NCBI RefSeq assembly: GCF_000429405.1
Contig: NZ_KE386899.1
Span: 171,173-235,172, forward strand
DNA from: Algoriphagus marincola DSM 16067
Lineage (GTDB): Bacteria; Bacteroidota; Bacteroidia; Cytophagales; Cyclobacteriaceae
Length of the DNA: 64,000 nucleotides
Direction of reading: 5' to 3'
The notes below the pieces were generated by a model that saw only the letters and a program-made list of their open reading frames with translations, was not told the origin of the DNA and searched no databases. This document shows positions 18,686 through 28,023 of this stretch, one piece after another (the first letter of the stretch is position 1; each line of letters starts with the position of its first letter). Position numbers and translations under genes: made by a program.

Positions 18686-20092
18686 ATGGAAAAGACAACA
18701 TTATTTGATAAAATCTGGGATTCCCACGTGGTCAAATCGGTGCCAGCCGGGCCAGATGTGTTCTTCATTGATAAGCATTTTATCCATGAAGTGACTTCCC
18801 CTGTAGCTTTCTTGAATTTGGAGAAAAGAGGGATCGGGGTAAAATATCCGCATAGGACAATAGCAACTCCAGATCACAATGTCCCGACAATCGATCAGGA
18901 TCAGACGATCAAAGACAAGCTTTCTCGAATGCAGGTGGAGAAACTTCGTCAGAATTGCGCAAAATACGGCATTGAGCTTCATGATTTGGGGTCTGCTCAT
19001 CACGGAATTGTCCATGTAATCGGACCGGAACTGGGAGTTACCCAACCCGGGATGACTATCGTTTGTGGAGACTCACATACTTCTACGCATGGAGCCTTTG
19101 GAGCGATAGCCTTTGGTATCGGTACTTCCGAGGTGGAAATGGTCCTAGCTACTCAATGCATCATGCAGTCCAAGCCAAAGAAAATGCGGATTTCTGTGGA
19201 GGGGGAACTTGGAAAAGGAGTAACCTCCAAAGACATCATTCTCTACATTATTTCTAAAATCTCAGCAGCTGGGGCTACCGGCTATTTTGTGGAATATGCA
19301 GGTTCGGCGATCCGAAATCTATCCATGGAAGCTCGGATGACCATTTGCAACATGTCCATCGAAATGGGCGCCAGAGGAGGTTTGATTGCTCCGGATGAGA
19401 CCACTTTTGCTTTTCTTAAAGGGAAACAATACGCCCCTAAAGGAGATGACTGGGATAGAGCAGTATCTTATTGGAAAACACTCAAAACGGATGAAGGAGC
19501 GGTTTTTGACAAGGAACTGACCTTTGATGCAGCAGATATTGAGCCGATGATCACCTACGGAACCAATCCGGGAATGGGGATCAAGGTCAAAGACTCTATT
19601 CCGACTACAGATGGGATGGAAGGCTCCAATAAAAAATCCTATCTCAAATCTCTGGATTACATGGGATTCCAGCCGGGTGAACCGGTCCAAGGAAAGCAAG
19701 TCGATTATGTATTTGTTGGATCCTGCACCAATGGACGAATTGAAGATATACGCGCAGTAGCACAATTCGTCAAGGGTAAGAAAAAAGCGGATAATATCAC
19801 CGCTTGGATTGTACCCGGCTCCAGAGAAGTGGAAAAGCTCGCTCATGAGGAAGGCTTGGTAAAAATCTTGGAAGAAGCTGGTTTCGAACTTCGTCAGCCG
19901 GGATGCTCTGCCTGCCTAGCCATGAACGATGATAAGATTCCTGCTGGAAAATATGCGGTTTCTACATCTAATCGAAACTTCGAAGGTCGTCAAGGTCCAG
20001 GAGCGCGAACGATGCTTGCCTCTCCATTGACCGTGGCGGCTGTGGCGGTTACTGGCCGAATTACTGATCCCCGGGAAGTCTTTACAAATTGA
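18686..20092 (+). CDS. leuC: 3-Isopropylmalate dehydratase, large subunit
   Basis: 468-aa aconitase-family subunit with the [4Fe-4S] site: [15 protein letters not shown] (near residue 345) and [11 protein letters not shown] (near 410) supply the three cysteines; [21 protein letters not shown] lies near 130. Isomerises 2- to 3-isopropylmalate with LeuD and would equally handle citramalate made by CimA from this operon. The following 106-bp spacer is the largest inside the operon. Confidence 0.95.
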   Translation: MEKTTLFDKIWDSHVVKSVPAGPDVFFIDKHFIHEVTSPVAFLNLEKRGIGVKYPHRTIATPDHNVPTIDQDQTIKDKLSRMQVEKLRQNCAKYGIELHDLGSAHHGIVHVIGPELGVTQPGMTIVCGDSHTSTHGAFGAIAFGIGTSEVEMVLATQCIMQSKPKKMRISVEGELGKGVTSKDIILYIISKISAAGATGYFVEYAGSAIRNLSMEARMTICNMSIEMGARGGLIAPDETTFAFLKGKQYAPKGDDWDRAVSYWKTLKTDEGAVFDKELTFDAADIEPMITYGTNPGMGIKVKDSIPTTDGMEGSNKKSYLKSLDYMGFQPGEPVQGKQVDYVFVGSCTNGRIEDIRAVAQFVKGKKKADNITAWIVPGSREVEKLAHEEGLVKILEEAGFELRQPGCSACLAMNDDKIPAGKYAVSTSNRNFEGRQGPGARTMLASPLTVAAVAVTGRITDPREVFTN

Positions 20093-20198
20093 AAATACGA
20101 GGTTGGAAAAACGAAATACGGGATTGAGCTAAGGTTTTACCTAAAGCCTAAGCTAACCTTTCCACCTTCCAACTTTATCACCTTTGAACTATCAAAAA
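20093..20198 (+). repeat. Structured spacer inside the operon, between leuC and leuD
   Basis: No gene. It holds several inverted pieces: GAGGTTGGAAA near the left end against TTCCAAC near the right, and AGCTAAGG / CCTAAGCT with one mismatch in the middle. The CCTTCCAACTT wording recurs in the spacer before ddl (32338-32372), which suggests a dispersed intergenic element. Confidence 0.4.
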
Positions 20199-20789
20199 AT
20201 GGCTTACGATAAATTCACCATACTCCGTGATACGGCAGTTCCATTGCCGACCGAAAACGTGGATACTGACCAAATCATCCCTGCTCGCTTTTTGAAGGCG
20301 ACCGAACGGGAGGGATTTGGAGACAACCTTTTCCGAGACTGGCGATATGATGTGGAGGGAAATCCCAAAAAGGATTTTGTACTCAATGATCCTACCTATT
20401 CTGGTAAAATTCTGGTTGCTGGTAAAAACTTCGGCTCCGGTTCCAGCCGGGAGCATGCCGTTTGGGCACTATATGACTATGGCTTTCGCTGTGTGGTTTC
20501 CAGCTTTTTCGCAGATATCTTCAAAAATAACTGTCTGAATATTGGAGTCCTCCCGGTGACAATTTCTCCCGAATTTGCTGATAAACTATTCAATGCGATT
20601 GAGGCAGATCCCAAGACCGAGATCGAAGTCAGCCTGCCTGAGCAAAAAATCACTTTGCTTTCCACAGGAGAATCTGAGTCCTTCGACATCAATGAATACA
20701 AGAAAGCCAACATGCAGAATGGCTTCGATGATATCGACTACCTGCTAAACATGTCTTCTGAAATCGAAGCATTCGAAGCTTCAAGATAA
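20199..20789 (+). CDS. leuD: 3-Isopropylmalate dehydratase, small subunit
   Basis: 196-aa swivel-domain partner of LeuC. Family motifs: VPLPTENVDTDQIIPARFLK at the N-terminus and LVAGKNFGSGSSREHAVWAL (near residue 70), which shapes substrate binding. The ATG at 20199 (MAYDKF) is chosen; the frame is open to a TTG five codons earlier. It lies 8 nt before cimA. Confidence 0.95.
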   Translation: MAYDKFTILRDTAVPLPTENVDTDQIIPARFLKATEREGFGDNLFRDWRYDVEGNPKKDFVLNDPTYSGKILVAGKNFGSGSSREHAVWALYDYGFRCVVSSFFADIFKNNCLNIGVLPVTISPEFADKLFNAIEADPKTEIEVSLPEQKITLLSTGESESFDINEYKKANMQNGFDDIDYLLNMSSEIEAFEASR

Positions 20790-20797
20790 AAGTACCT

Positions 20798-22384
20798 ATG
20801 AAGGCAAATAGACGAATAGAGATCATGGATACCACGCTGAGGGATGGCGAACAGACCTCAGGGGTTTCCTTTTTGCCTTCAGAAAAACTCCAAATAGCCA
20901 AGTTGCTGTTGGAAGAACTCAAAGTAGATCGGATTGAAGTCGCTTCTGCCAGAGTTTCTGAAGGTGAGTTGGAAGGAGTGCAAAAAATCACTCAATGGGC
21001 TGGTCAAAAAGGATATCTCCATCAGGTGGAAGTTTTGGGCTTTGTAGATACACCGGTTTCAGTAGATTGGATCGAGGAAGCTGGCGCCAAAGTGCTGAAT
21101 TTACTCACGAAAGGATCACTCAATCATTTGGTTCATCAGCTGAAAAAGACTCCTGAGCAGCATTTTTCAGAAATCGAGGATTGCATTAACTATGCCCAGG
21201 AGAAGGGGATTGAAGTTAATGTGTACCTCGAGGACTGGTCAAATGGGATGCGGAATTCCCAGGAATACACCTTAGATCTGATCGATTTTCTTGATCATCA
21301 GCCGGTGAAGCGAATCATGCTTCCTGATACCTTGGGACTGCTTTCTCCGGAAGAGGTCAAAGATTATTTCCAGCTAATCGTTTCCCGCTTTCCTGATTCA
21401 CATTTTGACTTTCATGCACACAACGATTACGATCTTTCTGTGGCCAATGTCATGGAGGCTATTCTTCATGGTGCAGCCGGAATTCACACGACGGTCAATG
21501 GATTAGGGGAAAGAGCAGGAAATGCGCCTTTGGAGTCTGTAGTGGCTGTTATCAAGGATTTTACTGAGTTAGAAATCGGTATTCAGGAGCAAAAGATTTT
21601 CCGTGTATCCAAGCTGGTAGAGCAGTTTTCAGGGCAGCATATTCCTGCAAATAAGCCTGTCGTGGGTGAAAATGTCTTCACTCAAACTGCCGGAATCCAC
21701 GCTGACGGAGACAATAAAAAGAACCTCTATTTCAATGACCTGATGCCGGAGCGATTCGGAAGGCAGCGGAAATATGCTTTGGGCAAAACTTCCGGGAAGG
21801 CAAATATTCTGAAGAATTTGGAGGAGCTGGGTATTTCTTTAGAGAAAGATGAACTCACCAAGGTAACCCAGCGAATTATTGAACTCGGCGACAAAAAGGA
21901 GCGAGTGACCACGGAGGATTTGCCTTATATCATTTCGGATGTCCTACAAAATAACTCTATTTCCAAGCACATCAGTATCGAGGGCTATCACATGACTCAT
22001 TCGAAGGGATTAAAGCCCACGGTACAACTTCGGATGAATATCCACGGGAAGTTTTACGATGAAAGTGCTACCGGGGATGGCCAGTATGATTCCTTTATGA
22101 AGGCCCTCAAAAAAATCTATAAATCCCTCGGTCGGGAACTTCCAAGATTGATCGACTACCATGTTTCTATTCCTCCGGGAGGAAAGACCGACGCCTTTGT
22201 GGAGACGGTAGTCACCTGGGATTATGGAAAAATATTTAAGACCAAGGGACTTGACCCTGACCAAACCGTAGCGGCGATGATGGCTACTGAAAAAATGCTC
22301 AACATCATCGAAAACATGAATTACCAACCCAAAAAAGAAGAATCCACTTATTATGGAAATGAATATCGCGCTGTTGCCGGGTGA
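20798..22384 (+). CDS. cimA: (R)-Citramalate synthase, Leptospira type
   Basis: 528-aa member of the LeuA/homocitrate synthase superfamily: [29 protein letters not shown] with the metal-binding His pair, NGLGERAGNAP, and a C-terminal LeuA-type regulatory domain. It is not a second LeuA: the pyruvate-pocket residues I recall for L. interrogans CimA (Leu81, Leu104, Tyr144; catalytic Arg16, Asp17, Glu146) are present one position earlier as L80 (VLGFVD), L103 (NLLTKG), Y143/E145 (VNVYLEDWSNG) and R15/D16. LeuA here reads TGIGVSP and EFYAEDAG instead. It would make citramalate from pyruvate and acetyl-CoA for threonine-independent isoleucine synthesis. Its 3' end overlaps leuB by 32 bp. Confidence 0.85.
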   Translation: MKANRRIEIMDTTLRDGEQTSGVSFLPSEKLQIAKLLLEELKVDRIEVASARVSEGELEGVQKITQWAGQKGYLHQVEVLGFVDTPVSVDWIEEAGAKVLNLLTKGSLNHLVHQLKKTPEQHFSEIEDCINYAQEKGIEVNVYLEDWSNGMRNSQEYTLDLIDFLDHQPVKRIMLPDTLGLLSPEEVKDYFQLIVSRFPDSHFDFHAHNDYDLSVANVMEAILHGAAGIHTTVNGLGERAGNAPLESVVAVIKDFTELEIGIQEQKIFRVSKLVEQFSGQHIPANKPVVGENVFTQTAGIHADGDNKKNLYFNDLMPERFGRQRKYALGKTSGKANILKNLEELGISLEKDELTKVTQRIIELGDKKERVTTEDLPYIISDVLQNNSISKHISIEGYHMTHSKGLKPTVQLRMNIHGKFYDESATGDGQYDSFMKALKKIYKSLGRELPRLIDYHVSIPPGGKTDAFVETVVTWDYGKIFKTKGLDPDQTVAAMMATEKMLNIIENMNYQPKKEESTYYGNEYRAVAG

Positions 22385-23420
22385 CGGCATCGGACCTGAG
22401 GTGATTGCTCAGGCTGTCAAAGTTGTGAAGGCTGTTGGCCAAAAATTTGGACATCAAATCACCTTCAAGGAAGGTCTGGTAGGCGCTTGCGCTATCGATG
22501 CGACGGGTGACCCTTATCCGGATGCTACGCATGAGATTTGTGCAGCATCAGATGCTGTCCTTTTTGGAGCCATTGGCGATCCGAAGTACGACAATGACCC
22601 GAAAGCAAAGGTTCGTCCAGAGCAAGGCTTGCTTCGAATGAGACAGAAATTAGGGCTTTTTGCCAATGTCCGACCGACCTTTACTTTTCCTTCCTTGGTT
22701 CATAAGTCTCCATTGAAATTGGAGCGCGTGGATGGAGTGGATTTTGTTTTCTTTAGAGAATTGACCGGTGGGGTTTACTTCGGTGAGCCGAGAGGCCGGA
22801 ATGAGCAAGGTACCAAGGCTTTCGATACCAATGTGTATAGCAAAGAAGAGATTGTACGCTTGGCCAGAATGGGTTTTGAAGCTGCACAAAAACGGAGAAA
22901 ATTGCTGACTTGTGTGGACAAAGCCAATGTCATGGCCACTTCCAGATTGTGGAGGGAAACCGTGCAAGAATTGGCAGCTGAGTATCCTGATGTGAAAGTC
23001 GAATATGAATTTGTAGATGCGGTGGCTATGCGCCTGATTCAGTGGCCCAAAGCCTATGATGTCTTGATCACGGAAAACTTATTTGGAGATATTTTGACTG
23101 ACGAAGCTTCTGTGATTTCCGGCTCTATGGGCTTGATGCCATCAGCTTCTTTAGGATCGAAGGTTAAGTTGTTTGAGCCGATTCACGGTTCCTATCCACA
23201 GGCAGCTGGCAAGGATATCGCCAATCCATTGGCTACTGTATTGTCCGCTGCGATGATGTTTGAGTATGCCTTTGATATGAAAGCTGAGGCAGATGCGATT
23301 TCTGATGTGGTGAATCTTTCCTTGGCTGAGGGCTATGTGACCGAGGATATTGCTGACGGAGGAACTGCCTATAAAACCTCCCAAGTGGGTGACTGGCTGG
23401 CAGCGAAGATTTTGGGGTAA
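22353..23420 (+). CDS. leuB: 3-Isopropylmalate dehydrogenase
   Basis: 355-aa NAD-dependent beta-decarboxylating dehydrogenase: MNIALLPGDGIGPEVI at the start, LFGAIGDPKYDN, the catalytic Tyr in FRELTGGVYFGEPR (near residue 140), and TENLFGDILTDEASVISGSMGLMPSAS with metal-binding aspartates near 245. Besides leucine synthesis, the family can oxidise 3-methylmalate to 2-oxobutyrate, matching CimA upstream. Starts at ATG 22353 or two codons later, both inside the cimA 3' end. Last gene of the operon. Confidence 0.95.
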   Translation: MEMNIALLPGDGIGPEVIAQAVKVVKAVGQKFGHQITFKEGLVGACAIDATGDPYPDATHEICAASDAVLFGAIGDPKYDNDPKAKVRPEQGLLRMRQKLGLFANVRPTFTFPSLVHKSPLKLERVDGVDFVFFRELTGGVYFGEPRGRNEQGTKAFDTNVYSKEEIVRLARMGFEAAQKRRKLLTCVDKANVMATSRLWRETVQELAAEYPDVKVEYEFVDAVAMRLIQWPKAYDVLITENLFGDILTDEASVISGSMGLMPSASLGSKVKLFEPIHGSYPQAAGKDIANPLATVLSAAMMFEYAFDMKAEADAISDVVNLSLAEGYVTEDIADGGTAYKTSQVGDWLAAKILG

Positions 23421-23475
23421 TTCCAATTCTTGCAAAAGTGTAGCTGTTCGAAATTTGCTGTCTCGAGTCTCATTG

Positions 23476-23506
23476 AAAACCACCTCAGAAATGGGGTGGT
23501 TTTTTC
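23476..23506. terminator. Terminator at the end of the ilv-leu operon, probably bidirectional
   Basis: Stem AAAACCACCTC / GGGGTGGTTTT (23476-23486 with 23493-23503), loop AGAAAT, T run on the plus strand. The mirror A run would also serve the convergent nuclease gene that ends here. Confidence 0.8.
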
Positions 23507-23996
23507 ACTTCCAAAGACCTTTCTTTTTCGAGCGAGCTTCCCGTTGTAGACGAATGAATAGCTTCTCATATTTCACATTGGGAGGAAAGGTGGCCACTGT
23601 CGCATAGCCTTCACGAACGAGAAGCGCATTGAAAAAAGTGCCATCCTCCAGATAGACATAGGCTAAAGTTCGCTGATAGCGATCTTTACGTTGTGCGTCA
23701 TATTCCAGTCGAACCCTTTTTCCATCTAGCATCCGCTTGGCAAAGGCAGAACTCTCGGCACCGAAATACTCTTTTTTCGCCCGGCCTGCATTCCGAGCCT
23801 CAGGACTATCCACTCCGATAAGCCGGATTTTTTCCTCCTCTCCCCGGGCATTGATCAGCCAAAAAGTATCTCCATCCACTACCTTGCTCACCCGGAGCAG
23901 TCCGGTTTTTTGCTGGGCGTTTAACTCATTTGAAAAGAATAAACCTATAAAAAGTAGGAGGTAGAGAAGGTTAAATATTCGTCGGTTTTCTTGCAT
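23505..23996 (-). CDS. Secreted thermonuclease-family (SNase-like) protein
   Basis: 163 aa with a signal peptide (LLYLLLFIGLFFSNELNAQ, residues about 9-28). The SNase OB fold follows: VSKVVDGDTFWLI near 38, IRLIGVDSPEARN near 58 with the catalytic Arg/Asp pattern, VRLEYDAQRKDRYQRTLAYVYLEDG near 95-120, and REGYATVATFPPN. A periplasmic or secreted nuclease is likely. It stands alone, convergent with leuB. Confidence 0.9.
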   Translation of the reverse strand: MQENRRIFNLLYLLLFIGLFFSNELNAQQKTGLLRVSKVVDGDTFWLINARGEEEKIRLIGVDSPEARNAGRAKKEYFGAESSAFAKRMLDGKRVRLEYDAQRKDRYQRTLAYVYLEDGTFFNALLVREGYATVATFPPNVKYEKLFIRLQREARSKKKGLWK

Positions 23997-24214
23997 GCTG
24001 AAAATTACTAATCTGGGTTTTTGAATAAAAATATTCCCTGGAATTGGTCATTAAATGTCATACAATCAAGCCAAATTAAAGATGAGTGTCGATAGATGAA
24101 ATAAGGTTTGTATTGATAGTTGTCATCTGGATAGTGTTGTTTTCTTCAAATGAATCAATCGAGAGGAATAAGTCCAATTAAAAGATTTAGAGATGTGATA
24201 AATTAGATTTTCTC

Positions 24215-24222
24215 TATGTTTG
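24215..24222 (+). promoter_or_regulatory. -7 element upstream of the ATP-grasp gene
   Basis: TATGTTTG matches TAnnTTTG and lies 45 nt before the TTG start at 24268; the -33 region is poor. The rest of 23997-24267 shows no gene. Confidence 0.4.
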
Positions 24223-24267
24223 AGAAAGAATAATAAATCTTCAGATCCAACCTAAAGGCATTTCATT

Positions 24268-25332
24268 TTGAAACTCATACAGCTCATAAAGAGAGAATAT
24301 AGAAAGTCAAGGCAAAAGAGATGGAATGCTCTTTTCGACAAGAAAATTAATGATAAAGCAATACTTGCCTTGGATTCACTGGCTAAACAGGGTAAAGGAC
24401 TTTCTGATGACTTGGTGAGACAATGTGATGAGTATTCCCAAGATGTGCTAGGATCGAAATCCTTTTCTCCGTGGCTTCAGGTTTACACTTCTTTTCGCGG
24501 GGAATTTTTAGAAGGGTGGATTCCTGATAATTACATGGGTAGGATCATTCCTCGGGCTGTAAATGGTGACCTCAGGAGTATTTCGCTTTATAAAACCTTA
24601 TCCAAACGCATCATAGAAACAGACTTAATTCCTGACTTAGCCTATTTTGTCAATGGAACTTGGGTTTTGCTTTCTGGAGAACAGGTCTCTTTAGAAGAAG
24701 TTAAGACAGCCTGCTTCAAAGATTATCCCTATATTTTTATCAAGCAAGATCTCTCTTTTCAGGGACAGGGAGTTATTAAATTAACGTCGAAAGAGTTTGA
24801 TGCTTTTGATTTTAAGGCCTTTGGAAATTCGGTAATCCAAGCACCCATTATCCAGCATTCCTTTTTGCAGGAATTGAGTCCAAGTGCTGTTGCCACCATA
24901 CGTATTACGACGCTTAAGCGCAATGCAAATCCTGCCCGGAATATACTATCTGGTCTGAGAGTAGGGCAAAAAGGGGTAGATGTCATCGATAGTAAAGACT
25001 CCATTCGAGTTCCTATTAATTTGGAGAATGGTGAGTTTATTGGAGTGGGGATCACTTCAGGTTGGGAAAGCTATTCCTCACATCCCGAAAGTGGACTTCC
25101 TTTTTCAGACAGTGCGGTTCCATACTACAGGAAAATGGTTGAATGCTGCGAAAAACTACACGATAAAATTCCACACCTTCAATTGATAGCCTGGGATGTT
25201 GCGGTAACTGATACCGGAGAAATCAAAATTATGGAGTGGAATACAGATTATCCCGGAATTATCTATTCAGAAGCAAGTACAGGGCCTCATTTCAAGGGCT
25301 TAGGTTGGGAAAATCTCTGGAAAAAGATGTGA
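24268..25332 (+). CDS. Sugar-transfer-associated ATP-grasp domain protein
   Basis: 354-aa protein resembling the ATP-grasp family found near sugar-transfer and capsule genes. The N-terminal third is lysine/arginine-rich and helical. ATP-grasp features follow: YPYIFIKQDLSFQGQGVIKL (near residue 155), SFLQELSPSAVATIRITTL (near 205), VPINLENGEFIGVG, and the metal-binding end IAWDVAVTDTGEIKIMEWNTDYPG (near 310-335). The start must be the TTG at 24268, since the first in-frame Met is deep in the sequence. No other polysaccharide gene is adjacent, so the acceptor is unknown; codons are more AT-rich than in the ilv operon. Confidence 0.75.
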   Translation: MKLIQLIKREYRKSRQKRWNALFDKKINDKAILALDSLAKQGKGLSDDLVRQCDEYSQDVLGSKSFSPWLQVYTSFRGEFLEGWIPDNYMGRIIPRAVNGDLRSISLYKTLSKRIIETDLIPDLAYFVNGTWVLLSGEQVSLEEVKTACFKDYPYIFIKQDLSFQGQGVIKLTSKEFDAFDFKAFGNSVIQAPIIQHSFLQELSPSAVATIRITTLKRNANPARNILSGLRVGQKGVDVIDSKDSIRVPINLENGEFIGVGITSGWESYSSHPESGLPFSDSAVPYYRKMVECCEKLHDKIPHLQLIAWDVAVTDTGEIKIMEWNTDYPGIIYSEASTGPHFKGLGWENLWKKM

Positions 25333-25437
25333 TGCTGTATTTGCCTCACCTAGATGACAGCTCTCCTATAGGGGGCTTTTAGGTTTTGAAAAAGTTTCCT
25401 GATAAAATATTCTTAATCAGCTTTTAGAATAAAATTC

Positions 25438-25689
25438 ATGTTTGATAGTCCCGAATATCCCCAATCACTTTCTGAAGACCTCTTCGAGCAATGGCTTGAA
25501 ATCGGCCGGGAAAAGCCGATTCCGTATGCCTATTTACTAGTAATTTGGGATGAAATCGAAAATACCTATGTGCCAATATATGTAGAGGAGCGATCACAGA
25601 TACATTCCTATTCACGATATGGGACCTCGCCTGAAAGGCAATTGCTGGTAGCTGCTTATGACCTGTTTTCAGAGTCGAGAGTTTTATGA
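25438..25689 (+). CDS. Small conserved-looking hypothetical protein
   Basis: 83 aa, starts MFDSPEYPQSLSEDLFEQWLEIGRE, then a beta-rich part (YAYLLVIWDEIENTYVPIYVEE) and a helical end (PERQLLVAAYDLFSESRVL). No signal peptide or membrane segment. The composition is protein-like and the layout resembles short hypothetical proteins I recall from Cytophagales; no function can be assigned. An ATG start is present; no clear promoter motif. The antisense frame across it is longer but less protein-like. Confidence 0.6.
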   Translation: MFDSPEYPQSLSEDLFEQWLEIGREKPIPYAYLLVIWDEIENTYVPIYVEERSQIHSYSRYGTSPERQLLVAAYDLFSESRVL

Positions 25690-25991
25690 TCAGTTGACTT
25701 TTTCTATGATTATCCGCCTTTCTGCCGATATGAAATCGAGCCTGCCTTCCGCAGGCAGGCATGATGTGGGCATCACACACTGGTATCACTATCAACCCCG
25801 CGAGATTCCATATGACCTTTGAAAATCAATTTTAGACATATGAAAACATTACAGAATACGGAGTGAAATAAGCCACAAGGTTTCGCTTCCGGCTACTTCG
25901 ATCTTCATTCTTCCGGCTTCCAGCAAAATCAGCAAAGTAAATTGGGTACTGGCAAGATTCCATATATTCATACTTTTTCACCTCAAAATGC
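25690..25991. other. Intergenic stretch without a recognisable gene
   Basis: About 300 bp containing the palindromic repeat at 25740-25760 and no frame with protein-like composition on either strand. Confidence 0.5.
25740..25760. repeat. Short palindromic repeat, GCCTGCCT / AGGCAGGC
   Basis: An 8-bp perfect stem (25740-25747 with 25753-25760) closed by TCCGC. Units of this wording are common dispersed intergenic palindromes in Bacteroidota; a partial relative (CCGGTAGGCGGGC) lies inside the repeat at 51800-51907. Confidence 0.55.
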
Positions 25992-27206
25992 TTAGTCCCA
26001 TTTGATTTTATATCGGATCACAATTGGATCTTCCATGTCGGCGAGTTGCTCTGAAGCAAGCTGAAGTGCCTGCGTGTGTTTCTCTCCTAAATGTTTTGAC
26101 TCCAGCATTGAATTCCAAGTTTCAGTGTAGAGCAGTCGGTAAAAATACTCTCCATCTGAAAAAGGGAATCCTCCCAGACCAGGTACTATCTTCGAAGCTT
26201 TGATTTGCTGCTTTTTTGGATGGAAAAAAAGCTCATAAACCGGAAAATCTGCCGGTATTTCTTCCATTTCCTCCAGTTCAGAAGGACTTAATGGCTTTGG
26301 TGTAATTCCAAAAACTTGCGTATTGATGGTCTCTCCGGCTACTTCCACATTGCCGAAGTAAAAATCATAAGTCTGCGTGGCAATCATTCGCTCCAGTTCT
26401 TCATCTGCCTTGTCTTCTGGTTGAAGCCGGCTTTCATGTGGCATACTCCTATCTCCCGAATTGAAACTTAAGATTGGCTGAATGTCACCTTTTGAATAAT
26501 AAAATATTGTGTCAGAAGCACCGAAATTCAACAAAAACCCTTCTTCATAGGGTACCAGTGAACCCGCTTCTCCACTTCCTGAAGCTGGGTAGGATTTCAG
26601 GTCTAGGAAGTCATAGGTCAATGAGTCACTATTAAAAACTGCAAAATTTTTGAAAAAGTCGTCCTCCTCTGGGTCTGTTCCTCTTAAAGCAACGAGCCAC
26701 TTTTTTTCATCGAGAGGATGAAAATCAATTAGGAAATAGGAGCCGACTTGACGGAGATTGAATCTTTTTTGAATATCTAGTTTCTCATCAAACTCCAAAA
26801 GCGAAGCCCTGGAAACCACCATTAAGTTCCCCTCGGCATTCAATCCTAATTTGTCTATACTCTCATATTCATTTGGTCCTCCACCTTTTCTGGCGATCGA
26901 TTGGATGTGATTGCCTTTCAGGTCAAATTCATGAAGGGAAGGATTCATATAAGGATCTGTGTTCAAGAATATCCGATCTTCAGAGACAGCCATATTCGGA
27001 TCAAAGCCAAAAAACTGGATCGGTGTCCCTTCCGGTATTTTCAGTGGGATAAATTCCACTTCAGCCAAAGTCTCTTCTGGGCTCTGGACTATTTTATCAT
27101 TAATCTCGAAAGTTGGAAATTCGTCGGTTGGTTCGTTTTCAGAATTTGAACTGCAGGAAGAAATACCGATTAATACAGCTAGAAGTAAGATTGGATATAC
27201 CTTCAT
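25992..27206 (-). CDS. Six-bladed beta-propeller lipoprotein
   Basis: 404 aa with a lipoprotein signal (LLLAVLIGISSCSS, lipidated Cys near residue 18). The mature part is a string of beta-rich repeats with typical turns (HEFDLKGNHIQSIARKGGGPNEYESIDKLGLN, a propeller-blade pattern, near residues 90-120). Matches the six-bladed beta-propeller lipoproteins frequent in Bacteroidota, of unknown role, often linked to small secreted peptides. No peptide gene is adjacent here. Likely outer-membrane or periplasmic. Confidence 0.75.
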   Translation of the reverse strand: MKVYPILLLAVLIGISSCSSNSENEPTDEFPTFEINDKIVQSPEETLAEVEFIPLKIPEGTPIQFFGFDPNMAVSEDRIFLNTDPYMNPSLHEFDLKGNHIQSIARKGGGPNEYESIDKLGLNAEGNLMVVSRASLLEFDEKLDIQKRFNLRQVGSYFLIDFHPLDEKKWLVALRGTDPEEDDFFKNFAVFNSDSLTYDFLDLKSYPASGSGEAGSLVPYEEGFLLNFGASDTIFYYSKGDIQPILSFNSGDRSMPHESRLQPEDKADEELERMIATQTYDFYFGNVEVAGETINTQVFGITPKPLSPSELEEMEEIPADFPVYELFFHPKKQQIKASKIVPGLGGFPFSDGEYFYRLLYTETWNSMLESKHLGEKHTQALQLASEQLADMEDPIVIRYKIKWD

Positions 27207-27249
27207 TTAAATAATAGTTAGAAGAATAAATACTAAAAACATAAAAGTA

Positions 27250-27286
27250 AAAAAGCCGGTGAAGGTTTCAAATTTTCCGGCTTTTT
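27250..27286. terminator. Bidirectional terminator
   Basis: Stem AAAAAGCCGG / CCGGCTTTTT (27250-27259 with 27277-27286) with T runs on either strand. It follows the SGNH hydrolase on the minus strand. Confidence 0.65.
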
Positions 27287-27297
27287 TCTCAAGAATT

Positions 27298-27933
27298 TTA
27301 TAGTCTAATCGCTCGGGCGACTGTGGCTGCCATAATGCCCAAACCTTCTGTGTTTGGATGGACTCCATCTGGAAGCAAATCTGCCTTATCCATCAAAGGA
27401 GTGTACAAATCGATCATTTCAGAACCGCTGGACTTGACGATATCGATGATCATCATTCGCTGTTCATTATTCATTACATCAGCTGTAATTCCAAAATTAT
27501 CCTTAGTCACAGGCACGGGCATGATCACGTAGACTTTTCCGTCTTTCGGCATATTCGCCTTGAATTCCGAGATCATATCCAAATAATCCTGTCTAAACTC
27601 TGAACTGTGGGCCCAGTTTTGGGGCTTGGAATCATTGGTGCCTAGCATGATGACCAAAATGTCCGGAGCAAAGTCCTTTACCTCCTGAAATTGCGGTTCG
27701 TTCCAATAAGGGAAGTCCCCCTTTCGAAGAAGCGTTCTTCCGCTGACTCCAAAGTTTTTGACTTCATAGGTATCACCAAGAATAGCCTGCATTTGAAGGG
27801 GGTAACTGTCCGGATGATCTCTTCCGGGTCCTTGTGTGATAGAGTTGCCCACGCAGGCGATTTTGATTGGCTCTTGAGCAAGAAGAGCACTTGAGAAGGC
27901 AAAGGATAGAAAGAATAAAACTAATTTCATCAT
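27298..27933 (-). CDS. Secreted SGNH/GDSL-family hydrolase
   Basis: 211 aa from the ATG at 27933 (MMKLVLFF), with a signal peptide ending near ALLAQ. SGNH blocks: IACVGNSITQGPG (block I, nucleophile Ser), FGVSGRTLL (block II Gly), VIMLGTNDSKPQ (block III Asn), and LLPDGVHPNTEG (catalytic Asp and His). Members act on acetylated or acylated sugars and glycans; the substrate is not predictable. The frame continues 32 codons upstream, but those residues are not signal-like and are rejected. Divergent from the UbiA-like gene. Confidence 0.88.
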   Translation of the reverse strand: MMKLVLFFLSFAFSSALLAQEPIKIACVGNSITQGPGRDHPDSYPLQMQAILGDTYEVKNFGVSGRTLLRKGDFPYWNEPQFQEVKDFAPDILVIMLGTNDSKPQNWAHSSEFRQDYLDMISEFKANMPKDGKVYVIMPVPVTKDNFGITADVMNNEQRMMIIDIVKSSGSEMIDLYTPLMDKADLLPDGVHPNTEGLGIMAATVARAIRL

Positions 27934-28023
27934 AAGGTTTAATGGGTTTGGTTTTTGAAAAATAGGAAATTTTGGCCAATCAAAATTCCTTGTTTCTGGT
28001 CTTTGTCCCTGTATTTTTACGGA

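Noticed and set aside
20798..22384. Second 2-isopropylmalate synthase
   Set aside because: Pocket residues and flanking blocks fit Leptospira CimA instead of LeuA.
25436..25795. Antisense frame of 119 codons across the small gene at 25438
   Set aside because: Crosses the palindromic repeat at 25740 and lacks protein-like pattern; the plus-strand frame looks better.
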